Position numbers and translations under genes: made by a program
The notes under the pieces: generated by a model
The model's database searches: none
Seen by the model: only the letters and a program-made list of their open reading frames with translations
What the model was told of the DNA's origin: nothing
Shown here: positions 36,129 through 43,894 of the stretch, piece by piece
Layout: the number at the start of each line of letters is the position of its first letter
How positions within the stretch are numbered: position 1 is the first letter of the stretch
Assembly (NCBI RefSeq): GCF_900114475.1
Contig: NZ_FOTE01000002.1
Span: 496,001 to 560,000 of the forward strand
Source of the DNA: Paenibacillus sp. 1_12
GTDB lineage: Bacteria > Bacillota > Bacilli > Paenibacillales > NBRC-103111
Direction: 5' to 3'
Length of the DNA: 64,000 bases

Positions 36129-38288
36129 CTATTTGAGCCATCTTGGTGACCACCAGTTCCATCTGCCGAGCAATTTCATCAAAGAAGGAACTACAATCAT
36201 TCTAATAATGGTTGCATCTATAAAAATGGCTGCCGCGATGCCGATCCCCAGCTGCTGAACTCCCACAACCTCCGCGAATGCAAATGGCCCTGTCACCACA
36301 ATCATGATTGCGGCTGCTGAAACTATGGTTCTGCTTGTTGACGCTAATCCAATGAGCACTGCTTGATCATTGTCTTGCGTCCTCTGATAGGCTTCATAAA
36401 TTCGTGATACAAGGAACACTCCGTAATCCATACTGATACCGAAAGTCAGTCCAAATATAAATACGGGAATCATAATGGCGATACGGCTCGGCTCCATTCC
36501 CATGTTGCCCTCCTCAAAGATCCATACGAGGATGCCGAATGAGGCTCCCAGACTCAGGAGATTCATCACTAACGTTTTGAGTGGGATGAGCAGAGATCGG
36601 AACGCAAAGAATAATACCCAATAATTAGATAATAAAATAAACAGAAGCACATACCCAATATGCTGAAATATGGCATCGAAAACTTCCTGCTGGTACTTAG
36701 CCTCTCCACCCAGCACATAAGGTAAATCTGCGGATGTCGCAGCCTGCTCCCAATGTCTGAGCCAATCCATTGTTTGGTCTGACGACGGGCTTCCTCTTAG
36801 TGTCACGTAGAGCAGCATGTGGTTTTTATTTATAAATCGCTGCAGCACCGATTCGTATTTGCCCTCTGGCATTGACTGTTGAAGCCAGGCTTCCAACTGC
36901 CCGGGCTGCATCCCCAAAGTGGAATAAATGGAATCCACCCGCACTACACCTGGATCGTGTTCCAGCCTTTGGATGAACGCATAAGCCTTCATCCGCTCGG
37001 AATTGTTCAAGGCAAGGGATTTCCCTTGAAGGACAATAACAATAGGTGAGGTTGATGGATTCACAAATTGGGTTTGAAATGCTTCTGCTGCCTGACGGGA
37101 TTTATAAATAGGAGGTAAAGATGAAGCGTCTGGTATAGCCAGCTTCAACCTGCTTAAAGGCAGGAAGCAGCCTATTAACAATAATGAAGCCAATAGGAGC
37201 ATACGAACAGGTTTGTTCATCACAAAAAGTGACATTCTATACCAAATACTTGTTTTTCTATTTGCAGATAGGGCAGACAGCGGCAGCGTCTTGTGCTCTG
37301 ATTGAATGGCAGGCCACAGGAACGACAGGATAGCTGGAAGTAACGTGAAGGCCAGACTTACTGAAACCGCTAATACTGTCATCGCTCCTACAGCAACCGA
37401 AGTGAAAATAGGAAGCGGAATCAACAAAGTTCCCATTAAACCCAAAAAAACGCTGGACGCTGAAAATAAGACAGCTTTTCCCGCTGTCTTCATGGCTGCG
37501 ACCAGTGCATGCTCTGCAGCTTGTCTCTTTAATTCTTCCCGAAAGCGGCTGACCAGAATTAAGCTAAAATCAATACTTAGCGCAAGCCCGACCATGGGGA
37601 TAACATTGAGCACGAAGTTAGAGAGTTCTATCTTTGTCCCTATCCAATACATCATCCCCATCGTACTCGCAACCGCAATCATTCCTATAACAATAGGGAT
37701 GATTGCAGAAACAATACCTCGAAAAGCAAACCATAGAATCATAAAGGCAATGGGGATTCCAATCAGCTCTACTTGTCGCAAATCACGTTCACTGGCTCGG
37801 TTCACATCGGCCTGAACGACGGATTTCCCAGTCATTTTCACACTCATGTCATTATGATTCAGCAAGCGCCTTTGAATGTTATCCAATACAGGCTTCATTT
37901 CATGGGGCTTATAGGTAGAAACGAGAAGTGCATAGGCGTAATTGCCCTTCAGCATCCCTTGCGTCTGTAGAGGTGAGACGATTTTAGTTAAACCGTCAAT
38001 TCCATGCAATTGAAACAAGGACAGTTCTATAAAATGCTGAAACTGCTCCAACGAGACAAGCTCTTTTTTTTCAAAAACAAGTACAATCGGGTCCTCGGGT
38101 ATATGAAAATCAGCAGACAATAGATGCTGAACCTGTGTGAAGGCGCCGTTCGGGAGCAAACCGTGGTCCTGCAGAACGGTGGGCAGCTTGTTCGCATAAA
38201 AACCAAAAAAGAGCAGAACTAAAGTCCAGAACAATAGGATGACTTTCGGGTAGCGGTAAGAAATACGGGCAAGCCTGTGAACTCCCAT
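36129..38288 (-). CDS. MMPL/RND-type membrane exporter
   Basis: About 719 residues. The start at 38286-38288 (MGVHRLARI) has a GAGGAGAG site that lies within the longer frame to 38303. There are twelve predicted helices in two repeats, each with an external loop and an MMPL domain: VGLALSIDFSLILVSRFREE in the first half and GLTFGISMDYGVFLVSRIYEA in the second, carrying the Asp residues of the proton relay. Relatives export lipids, polyketides or toxic compounds. It lies 86 bases downstream of the type III polyketide synthase operon on the same strand, which points to export of that product. Confidence 0.9.
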   Translation of the reverse strand: MGVHRLARISYRYPKVILLFWTLVLLFFGFYANKLPTVLQDHGLLPNGAFTQVQHLLSADFHIPEDPIVLVFEKKELVSLEQFQHFIELSLFQLHGIDGLTKIVSPLQTQGMLKGNYAYALLVSTYKPHEMKPVLDNIQRRLLNHNDMSVKMTGKSVVQADVNRASERDLRQVELIGIPIAFMILWFAFRGIVSAIIPIVIGMIAVASTMGMMYWIGTKIELSNFVLNVIPMVGLALSIDFSLILVSRFREELKRQAAEHALVAAMKTAGKAVLFSASSVFLGLMGTLLIPLPIFTSVAVGAMTVLAVSVSLAFTLLPAILSFLWPAIQSEHKTLPLSALSANRKTSIWYRMSLFVMNKPVRMLLLASLLLIGCFLPLSRLKLAIPDASSLPPIYKSRQAAEAFQTQFVNPSTSPIVIVLQGKSLALNNSERMKAYAFIQRLEHDPGVVRVDSIYSTLGMQPGQLEAWLQQSMPEGKYESVLQRFINKNHMLLYVTLRGSPSSDQTMDWLRHWEQAATSADLPYVLGGEAKYQQEVFDAIFQHIGYVLLFILLSNYWVLFFAFRSLLIPLKTLVMNLLSLGASFGILVWIFEEGNMGMEPSRIAIMIPVFIFGLTFGISMDYGVFLVSRIYEAYQRTQDNDQAVLIGLASTSRTIVSAAAIMIVVTGPFAFAEVVGVQQLGIGIAAAIFIDATIIRMIVVPSLMKLLGRWNWWSPRWLK

Positions 38289-38374
38289 AGTTACTCTCCT
38301 CACCGTTTTGCTTTGGCAAAAATCACTTGAAAGCGTTACTAAGTTTTACCGCAGCCGAACCAGCTAAGCATCGC

Positions 38375-39514
38375 TCAAGTTTCTTTTAATCGGGTTGCTC
38401 GTACCAATTCAAACGCCAATCCCGGCGCCAGGTGCCCTAACCTTGGCAGAAGTTGGGGTACAATCGGTAAGCCGAATAACCATTGAAGCAAGCGACCCCA
38501 ACGCATGGGACTCTTGAATTCCCTGTGAATAGACCGCGTATATTCATACTGCCACCTTGCAAGCGAAATATCCCTGCGTAAATAGCGGTCCGCAAGGGTT
38601 GAGCATAATCGTGCTGAACGCAAGGCAATCGACATCCCATCCCCACATAATGGCGGTATCATGAGCGCGGCATCTCCCACATGCGGAATCACATCCCATG
38701 CCAAGGGTCTGCGATGTAAATCTACCGGCGCAACCGCTACTTGTGTACCTGGCACTGGTGTGGCTTGTGCTAATTTTTGATAAAGCTTTGGATTCCTGCG
38801 GGCTGCAGCATCGATCATGCCCAGGATCGTTTTTTCTGTTTTCCCAAAAGACTCCTGAGTCAAAAGTGCCGCAACATTCACAAGTCCGCCTTCAATAGGC
38901 GATATACCCATATACCCTCCAGGGAACAAATAAAGCTCGACAACAGGCTCTATATCGATTCCTGAATAATGGGATTTCACACCTGTATGTAAATGATTAA
39001 CAGAACTTATCTGCGTAGAGCCAAGAATTCCTGAACGACGATTAGCTCCCCATGCTGCGATAACCGTGCGTACCTGAACCTGTATTGGCAACCCTTCCTG
39101 CTTCATCTCAATCCTATATCCATCCTCGTTCGGATACACGGATGTGACCGTTGTTGCTGTCTGCAGCGATGCGCCTGATCTTATTACCTCACTATGGAGT
39201 GTGGAATCCAGTAAATAGCGGCTTACTCCTATAGCGTGTCCGGGCAAAGGAATCTCCAGAATATCACCGCGACTGAAAATAAGTCTTATTTTGCTGATCA
39301 AGCTTGGTTGAAGCGACTTAACCGTATTCAATAACCCTAGTGCATTCAGTGTATGTTGTGATTCCGGTGAAAGGAATTCTCCGCAAACTTTGTGCCGGGG
39401 GAACAACTGACGATCGATCAGAACCGTATCCCAGCCTTGATCTGCTAATGACTTGGCCAGACTGCTGCCTGCGATTCCAGCGCCCAGCACGGCTGCATCG
39501 TATGTGTGATTCAT
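38375..39514 (-). CDS. FAD-dependent oxidoreductase (geranylgeranyl reductase-like)
   Basis: A 379-residue flavoprotein. It has an N-terminal dinucleotide motif (AAVLGAGIAGSSLAKSL), then RHKVCGEFLSPES, the motif typical of the geranylgeranyl reductase/halogenase group, and the second FAD motif VGDAALMIPPLCGDGM. It probably hydroxylates or reduces a polyketide intermediate. It overlaps the methyltransferase gene by four bases and is the third gene of the polyketide operon. A type III PKS, methyltransferase and flavoprotein set of this kind recurs in Bacillota and actinobacteria, as far as I know. Confidence 0.87.
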   Translation of the reverse strand: MNHTYDAAVLGAGIAGSSLAKSLADQGWDTVLIDRQLFPRHKVCGEFLSPESQHTLNALGLLNTVKSLQPSLISKIRLIFSRGDILEIPLPGHAIGVSRYLLDSTLHSEVIRSGASLQTATTVTSVYPNEDGYRIEMKQEGLPIQVQVRTVIAAWGANRRSGILGSTQISSVNHLHTGVKSHYSGIDIEPVVELYLFPGGYMGISPIEGGLVNVAALLTQESFGKTEKTILGMIDAAARRNPKLYQKLAQATPVPGTQVAVAPVDLHRRPLAWDVIPHVGDAALMIPPLCGDGMSIALRSARLCSTLADRYLRRDISLARWQYEYTRSIHREFKSPMRWGRLLQWLFGLPIVPQLLPRLGHLAPGLAFELVRATRLKET

Positions 39515-40266
39515 CCCTGTTCAACTCCGATATTGGAATCAGATCTTGGTTTGTTCAAAACGACTACATACCGAAATAACGGTCTCCATGCATAAAACAT
39601 CTCCGGGGTATTCAGCGCTTTCCCAAGATGCTGCCAATCTGCAGAACGAAAGCCTTTAGCCACAGATAAAGGTCCGTCGTTTAAAATATAACGGTTTTTA
39701 GAAAGCACACGTGTCGCAAGCCACACCGCGGCCCAAGGAATCCAATGTCGATGAATATCATTGATCACAACGCCTAATCGTGAAGCCTTCAACATCCTGT
39801 CTACTACCCTCGGGAGCTCATTCGCTGCAAAATGGTGCACAAATTGTGTTCCCGTGATGATATCTGCGCAAGCTTCCGGTATGGAAAATAAATCATCTCT
39901 TATCACCTTTACACGCGGCTCATGATGAAAGTACTGCCTTGCTTCTTCACACGCTTCTTCCGTAATGTCGATCAAAGTGATGGTGAGATCGATTTGGTTC
40001 GAGTCCGCCCAATGCAGAAGATGTCGGTTCACATCCCCCGAGCCTGACCCAATATCAAGGATGGATAACGTTCTCTGCTTTCCCTTTTCCAGCCATAGTC
40101 TCTTGACTCCATAGAGAGTGGGCACCGCCGCGCCGAAGATCCGATTAAGAAGCCGAAGATGCTGCAGGGCTTCTCGAAGCTCTGTTCCCCCTATAGAGAA
40201 ATCATCCATCAATTCGGGTTCTTTGGCCCTCTGCCCTATTTTTTTAAACACGGACACCACCTGCAA
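39511..40266 (-). CDS. Class I SAM-dependent methyltransferase
   Basis: A 251-residue protein with the SAM-binding motif LSILDIGSGSGDVNRHLL, the acidic strand LTITLIDITEEACEEA and ADIITGTQFVHHFA. It probably methylates a phenolic or resorcinol product made by the type III polyketide synthase, whose gene it overlaps by 23 bases. The exact start is uncertain: the frame begins with TTG at 40266 and an in-frame GTG at 40251 is also possible. Confidence 0.85.
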   Translation of the reverse strand: MQVVSVFKKIGQRAKEPELMDDFSIGGTELREALQHLRLLNRIFGAAVPTLYGVKRLWLEKGKQRTLSILDIGSGSGDVNRHLLHWADSNQIDLTITLIDITEEACEEARQYFHHEPRVKVIRDDLFSIPEACADIITGTQFVHHFAANELPRVVDRMLKASRLGVVINDIHRHWIPWAAVWLATRVLSKNRYILNDGPLSVAKGFRSADWQHLGKALNTPEMFYAWRPLFRYVVVLNKPRSDSNIGVEQG

Positions 40267-41395
40267 GCTGCTCTTGTCTGATCACTGAAGGGAGATATTC
40301 GATCTTAATCATCTCCGCGGTCAGACCTGGGCCAAATGCCAAAGCAATACCGTTAGCGGGTCCGGAGCCCTTGCTTCTCAGCTCCTGCTTCATTTCGTTC
40401 AAGACAAATAACAGGGTTGCTGAGGATACATTGCCATAATCACGAAGTACGGTTCTGCTGGGCCGGGTCTGCTCATCTGTTAGCTTAAATATATTTTGAA
40501 GAGCATCAACGATACCTCGGCCTCCTGGATGAATAGCCCACAGCTCTGGATTCGGCTCTCCGTTTAACAAACGCTCAACCTCTGCGGGTATCCAGCTTGC
40601 GATCAGCTTAGGAATACTAGGAGAAAGATATAGATCAAAGCCGAAATTACCAACTTCCCAAACCATCTCATCGGCACAATTCGGCAGGAGTATAGAATGT
40701 CCATTTCCTAACTGAAACACATCCTTATGTTCAGGACCGGGGGAGCCTACGATGCAAGCCGATGCCCCATCTCCAAAAAAAGAAGCAGCAAACAGAGCTT
40801 CCCGCTCGCTTGAGGGTTGAATATGAAGCGTGCATAATTCAACACAAACAATTAACACTTTGGCTGATGGATTCCCCAAGAGGATCTGCCGTGACATTCC
40901 AATCGCCTTCAAGCCTGCTGCGCAGCCCAAAAAGTTAAGCGGCGTCCTATTCACATTAGAGGCCAGTCCCAACTGTTTGACCAAGACTGTATCCAAACCC
41001 GGAAGAAATTGCCCTGTGCAGCTGACTGTTACCAGATGTGTAACATCAGAGGCGTTCATGCATCCATCCAATAAAGCTTGTTTGGCAGCATTGAGCGCTA
41101 ATGGAACCGATTCTCTTTTATAGGTTTTCATCCTATCGCCGGTTGAAGGAGCATCATGTATCGTGCTGCTGGGAAAGTAGCGGCAATCTGCTGCGTCTTC
41201 AAGCAGGTTAGGCTCACAGGTATAGCGGGATTCTACCCCGCACTGCTTGAATATTCTTTTTGCCCATCTGGCGGAATCGGAATAATCCTTGAGCGCTTCA
41301 GCTAATCTTTGCGCGGTTTCCACTTGATCAATCCGATATTCCGGTACAGCAGTACCTATACCCAGAATCGCAATGATTGGATCTGAGTGTTCCAT
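40244..41395 (-). CDS. Type III polyketide synthase (chalcone synthase-like)
   Basis: About 383 residues, starting at 41393-41395; another ATG four codons earlier touches the GAGGGG ribosome site and is less likely. The catalytic triad is complete: Cys158 in LNFLGCAAGLKAIG, His289 in WAIHPGGRGIVDAL and Asn322 in DYGNVSSATLLFVL. The C-terminal LAFGPGLTAE loop is typical. Homologues condense a fatty acyl starter with malonyl-CoA into alkylpyrones or alkylresorcinols, e.g. BpsA of B. subtilis, which also has a partner methyltransferase. It is the first gene of the operon that continues with methyltransferase, flavoprotein and MMPL exporter. Confidence 0.92.
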   Translation of the reverse strand: MEHSDPIIAILGIGTAVPEYRIDQVETAQRLAEALKDYSDSARWAKRIFKQCGVESRYTCEPNLLEDAADCRYFPSSTIHDAPSTGDRMKTYKRESVPLALNAAKQALLDGCMNASDVTHLVTVSCTGQFLPGLDTVLVKQLGLASNVNRTPLNFLGCAAGLKAIGMSRQILLGNPSAKVLIVCVELCTLHIQPSSEREALFAASFFGDGASACIVGSPGPEHKDVFQLGNGHSILLPNCADEMVWEVGNFGFDLYLSPSIPKLIASWIPAEVERLLNGEPNPELWAIHPGGRGIVDALQNIFKLTDEQTRPSRTVLRDYGNVSSATLLFVLNEMKQELRSKGSGPANGIALAFGPGLTAEMIKIEYLPSVIRQEQLAGGVRV

Positions 41396-41515
41396 GGTTA
41401 CATCCATCCCCTCGCGAAATCTTCAATATCCACATACAATTGGACATGTATTCTGGCTTTAACCAAATGTATGCCTATCTAGCTATCCATATGACAATCG
41501 AACCTACTATGGTTT

Positions 41516-41555
41516 AACCAAAAAAGACCAGGCGGCCACAGCCACCTGATCTTGT
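41516..41555 (-). terminator. Terminator after the GyrI-like gene at 41678
   Basis: A 13-bp stem with two mismatches (AAGATCAGGTGGC / GCCGCCTGGTCTT on the minus strand) is followed by six T residues. It separates the GyrI-like gene from the polyketide operon. Confidence 0.85.
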
Positions 41556-41677
41556 ATTAACATATACTTTTCTTGTCATTCCATACATCCTGTTAGTTAT
41601 GATTCATAATTGAAAGTGACTCCTATGAAAGCATCTTCATCTTAGACAATAATTGCACCTGTTTGCTGAAATAATCG

Positions 41678-42196
41678 TTATAGAGAGCTTTTCTTTATCA
41701 CCGGGTACAGCATCTTGAAATCGAATGTCTCGACGGTCGCATACGGAATTGTTAAACTGTTCAACGGTTCAAGCGGAACTGTCTCCATTCCCAATATGCC
41801 CTCACGCTTATCAAGCTTATAATCAGGTGATTCTTCAAGCCAAGCGAACAAGCTTTCATAAACGCGCCACATCTGCGCCTCATCTCCATGCACGTGGGCA
41901 CATGCACATAGCCCTCCGCACACTTCCAGCGTCTCAATGCCATCAGGTACTTCACCAAACTCGCTAACTGCCAGTCCCACCCAGAGTGTATCGACTTCCT
42001 TGCCCCATTGCTCCTGTGGAATAAATACATATGCTGACGTAGTGGGTGTCAGTCTTGCATCATCCAACGGAACCTGCTCTATCAGCTTACTCCACGCGAT
42101 CCGTGTCCCGCTATGATCCGGCGACATCCCCGTCCGCACCGCCAATGCTTTGAACGGCGCTACTTCTACCAATTCAACCGTTATCGTCTCCTGCAT
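41678..42196 (-). CDS. GyrI-like small-molecule-binding protein
   Basis: A 172-residue protein made of one GyrI-like (AraC effector-binding, SHV) domain, with no DNA-binding part. The pattern of two similar halves is visible (VELVEVAPFKALAVRTGM, VFIPQEQWGKEVDTLWVGLAV, CACAHVHGDEAQMWRVYESLFAWL). Stand-alone members bind or hydrolyse hydrophobic compounds or protect gyrase. It sits 60 bases from a second, different GyrI-like gene, and both adjoin the polyketide operon. Ligand unknown. Confidence 0.8.
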   Translation of the reverse strand: MQETITVELVEVAPFKALAVRTGMSPDHSGTRIAWSKLIEQVPLDDARLTPTTSAYVFIPQEQWGKEVDTLWVGLAVSEFGEVPDGIETLEVCGGLCACAHVHGDEAQMWRVYESLFAWLEESPDYKLDKREGILGMETVPLEPLNSLTIPYATVETFDFKMLYPVIKKSSL

Positions 42197-42256
42197 AATG
42201 CTCCCTCTCTCCTGTTTGCTTCAATGAATGGTTTCGTACCGCGTCCTCTAGCAAGA

Positions 42257-42766
42257 TTATTTGTCGCGAATAGGAAAATACACATCTATTTCGGAGTTCG
42301 GGTCATCCTGTCGCGTGTATCTTTGATCGTAAAACTCGAATTCATATTTGCCGGTACGTGTACCTCCGTCGTATTCATATACGCTATTCGGCAGCCATTG
42401 TCCCCAAAAATGTTTGAACACATCCGTGATACCGTCAAGCGTACCACGATGTGTTATCACAAGATAGCGCGCGGACGGAACTTCGAAGCGCGTCATCCCT
42501 TCAGGGATATCACCATCCTGACGGATCTGCACAGCAGCCGTATACTTGAAAGGCGCGTCGGGTCCGTTGTTCGGTTCTTGCAGCATAAGCCCGTAACTGC
42601 GCCAGCCAAGCTGATCAGCAATTTCAGGTATCCGCTTGCCGAATCGACCCCATAACTGGGCAATAGTGTTCTCAGAGGGTGGCAAGGACGAGTCTAAAAG
42701 AATCGTTTCAGTGATGCCAATTACGGTGAAGGCAGGTTTCTCAATAAATTTGGTTTCAAGGATCAT
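42257..42766 (-). CDS. GyrI-like effector-binding domain protein
   Basis: A 169-residue single-domain protein: KFIEKPAFTVIGITETILL at the first strand, IAQLWGRFGKRIPEIADQLGW, then MTRFEVPSARYLVITHRGTLDGI with DVFKHFWGQWLPNS and a C-terminal IDVYFPIRDK strand, the usual end of the AraC effector-binding fold. There is no helix-turn-helix. It is probably co-transcribed with the related gene at 41678-42196. It may sense or sequester a hydrophobic ligand such as the neighbouring polyketide; this is inference from position only. Confidence 0.82.
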   Translation of the reverse strand: MILETKFIEKPAFTVIGITETILLDSSLPPSENTIAQLWGRFGKRIPEIADQLGWRSYGLMLQEPNNGPDAPFKYTAAVQIRQDGDIPEGMTRFEVPSARYLVITHRGTLDGITDVFKHFWGQWLPNSVYEYDGGTRTGKYEFEFYDQRYTRQDDPNSEIDVYFPIRDK

Positions 42767-43035
42767 AATCTTCTAATCTCTCCTTATCATTTTCTTTTTT
42801 TTCCAATGCTATAAAACCGTGCCCGTCTACATGTTACATTTTTGCGGCTGCATGTTTGTAATTTCGTTCTTATTCGCTGTTCAGCTATACATTCCTCCTA
42901 ATTTCATCCTTATTACCTAAATTTATTCATGTTTATGCTCCTCGACAATAAAAGCTAGATGATGACAGTAGCTTTCGAGTACATTTTTATTGGTTATTTG
43001 GTAAACTTTGAAAAAAGATTCATAGGAGGAACAAA

Positions 43036-43281
43036 ATGATTCAACAGTTGACAGTCTACGCTATCGTGGTTTGTACTACAATCGGTACCATGTTGGTTCT
43101 TTGTATAGATGTGCTCAATAGGAGTCGCCCCATGAAGCTGTCAATCAAACGAGAGAGTGATATAGAAATTGAAAGTGAAAGTGATATTGAACAGTCCGAT
43201 GTTAGTTACGAAAAAAACATAGCTTTTCCCTTCTATGTCGACTGCAGCCAAAGTTCTGATAATAACCGTATACAACTTTAA
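43036..43281 (+). CDS. Small single-span membrane protein, unknown function
   Basis: An 81-residue protein with a textbook ribosome site (AGGAGG, six bases before the ATG) and its own terminator. Residues 5-26 form one membrane helix; after a basic stretch the tail is rich in Glu, Asp and Ser with alternating repeats (SDIEIESESDIEQSD). It is transcribed away from its neighbours. I do not recognise a family. Confidence 0.6.
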   Translation: MIQQLTVYAIVVCTTIGTMLVLCIDVLNRSRPMKLSIKRESDIEIESESDIEQSDVSYEKNIAFPFYVDCSQSSDNNRIQL

Positions 43282-43301
43282 TCATTCCTAATTTTCGTCA
43301 C

Positions 43302-43340
43302 AAACAGCCCATCACCGATCAGGTTATGGGCTGTTTACTT
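43302..43340 (+). terminator. Terminator of the small membrane-protein gene
   Basis: Stem AAACAGCCCAT / ATGGGCTGTTT with an 11-13 base loop, 21 bases after the stop codon, followed by a short T-rich run. Confidence 0.8.
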
Positions 43341-43350
43341 TCTGATGGTC

Positions 43351-43412
43351 AAAAAATCAAATCAAGGGTAGCTCATCAGCTAACATTATCAGCAGCTGAA
43401 CTATCCTTGATT
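43351..43412 (-). terminator. Terminator of the 79-residue gene
   Basis: Arms AATCAAGGRTAG and its complement with a nested CAGCTG stem are followed on the minus strand by TTGATTTTTTG. It begins 30 bases after the stop at 43442, facing the terminator of the plus-strand gene. Confidence 0.7.
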
Positions 43413-43441
43413 CATTGTGTTCGTATTTTAACAACACACAC

Positions 43442-43681
43442 TCAGAAGTCTTCCTGATCTTCCGTGATGTCACCTATAATTCCATTTTCCATTAAATAGT
43501 CTCTGATCGCCTTGGCGCTGTTTGGTCTTGGCCATCCATCCTCTAACAGTCGCTGTTCTGCCCAGAAGGATACGATTCCTTTAATTTCTCGTTTGAGTTC
43601 ATCATCAGAAACATGAATAATACAATCATTTAATATGGATTTTACATTTACCTTCATATCGGTCTGGATTCTGATCTTCAC
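43442..43681 (-). CDS. Small hypothetical cytoplasmic protein
   Basis: A 79-residue acidic protein with no signal or membrane segment. It opens with an amphipathic strand (MKIRIQTDMKVNVKSILND), has a helical middle (DELKREIKGIVSFWAEQRLL) and ends very acidic. It has a weak AGGGTG ribosome site and a convincing terminator behind it, which supports it as a gene. I do not recognise the family. Confidence 0.55.
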   Translation of the reverse strand: MKIRIQTDMKVNVKSILNDCIIHVSDDELKREIKGIVSFWAEQRLLEDGWPRPNSAKAIRDYLMENGIIGDITEDQEDF

Positions 43682-43812
43682 ACCATCACACCCTGTTTGT
43701 ATGCCTATGCAACAGGATATGTACTTGCACCCGAATAGGTTTCACATTTTCCTTAAAGAACATAAAATTGCTGTTATCTTACTCTTATCTCTTTAAAATA
43801 TTATTGTTTGTG

Positions 43813-43869
43813 TTTGATTTTCATATATTCAAAAACAAACAAATATGATAAGATGTAACCAAAATCAAA
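43813..43869 (+). promoter_or_regulatory. Control region of the rhamnose operon
   Basis: An inverted repeat TTTGATTTT (43813-43821) / AAAATCAAA (43861-43869) brackets a tract rich in AAACAAA and a -10-like TATGAT (43844-43849) without a good -35. DeoR-type repressors such as RhaR bind repeated AT-rich boxes near the start point, so this is the likely operator. It ends 25 bases before the rhaEW ATG. Confidence 0.5.
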
Positions 43870-43894
43870 TAAACATTCATTCGGAGGTATCAGC

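Noticed and set aside
38328-38341. cre site (TGAAAGCGTTACTA) before the MMPL gene
   Set aside because: It matches 12 of 14 consensus positions but the 3' half is poor and the gene is not catabolic; kept out of the feature list.
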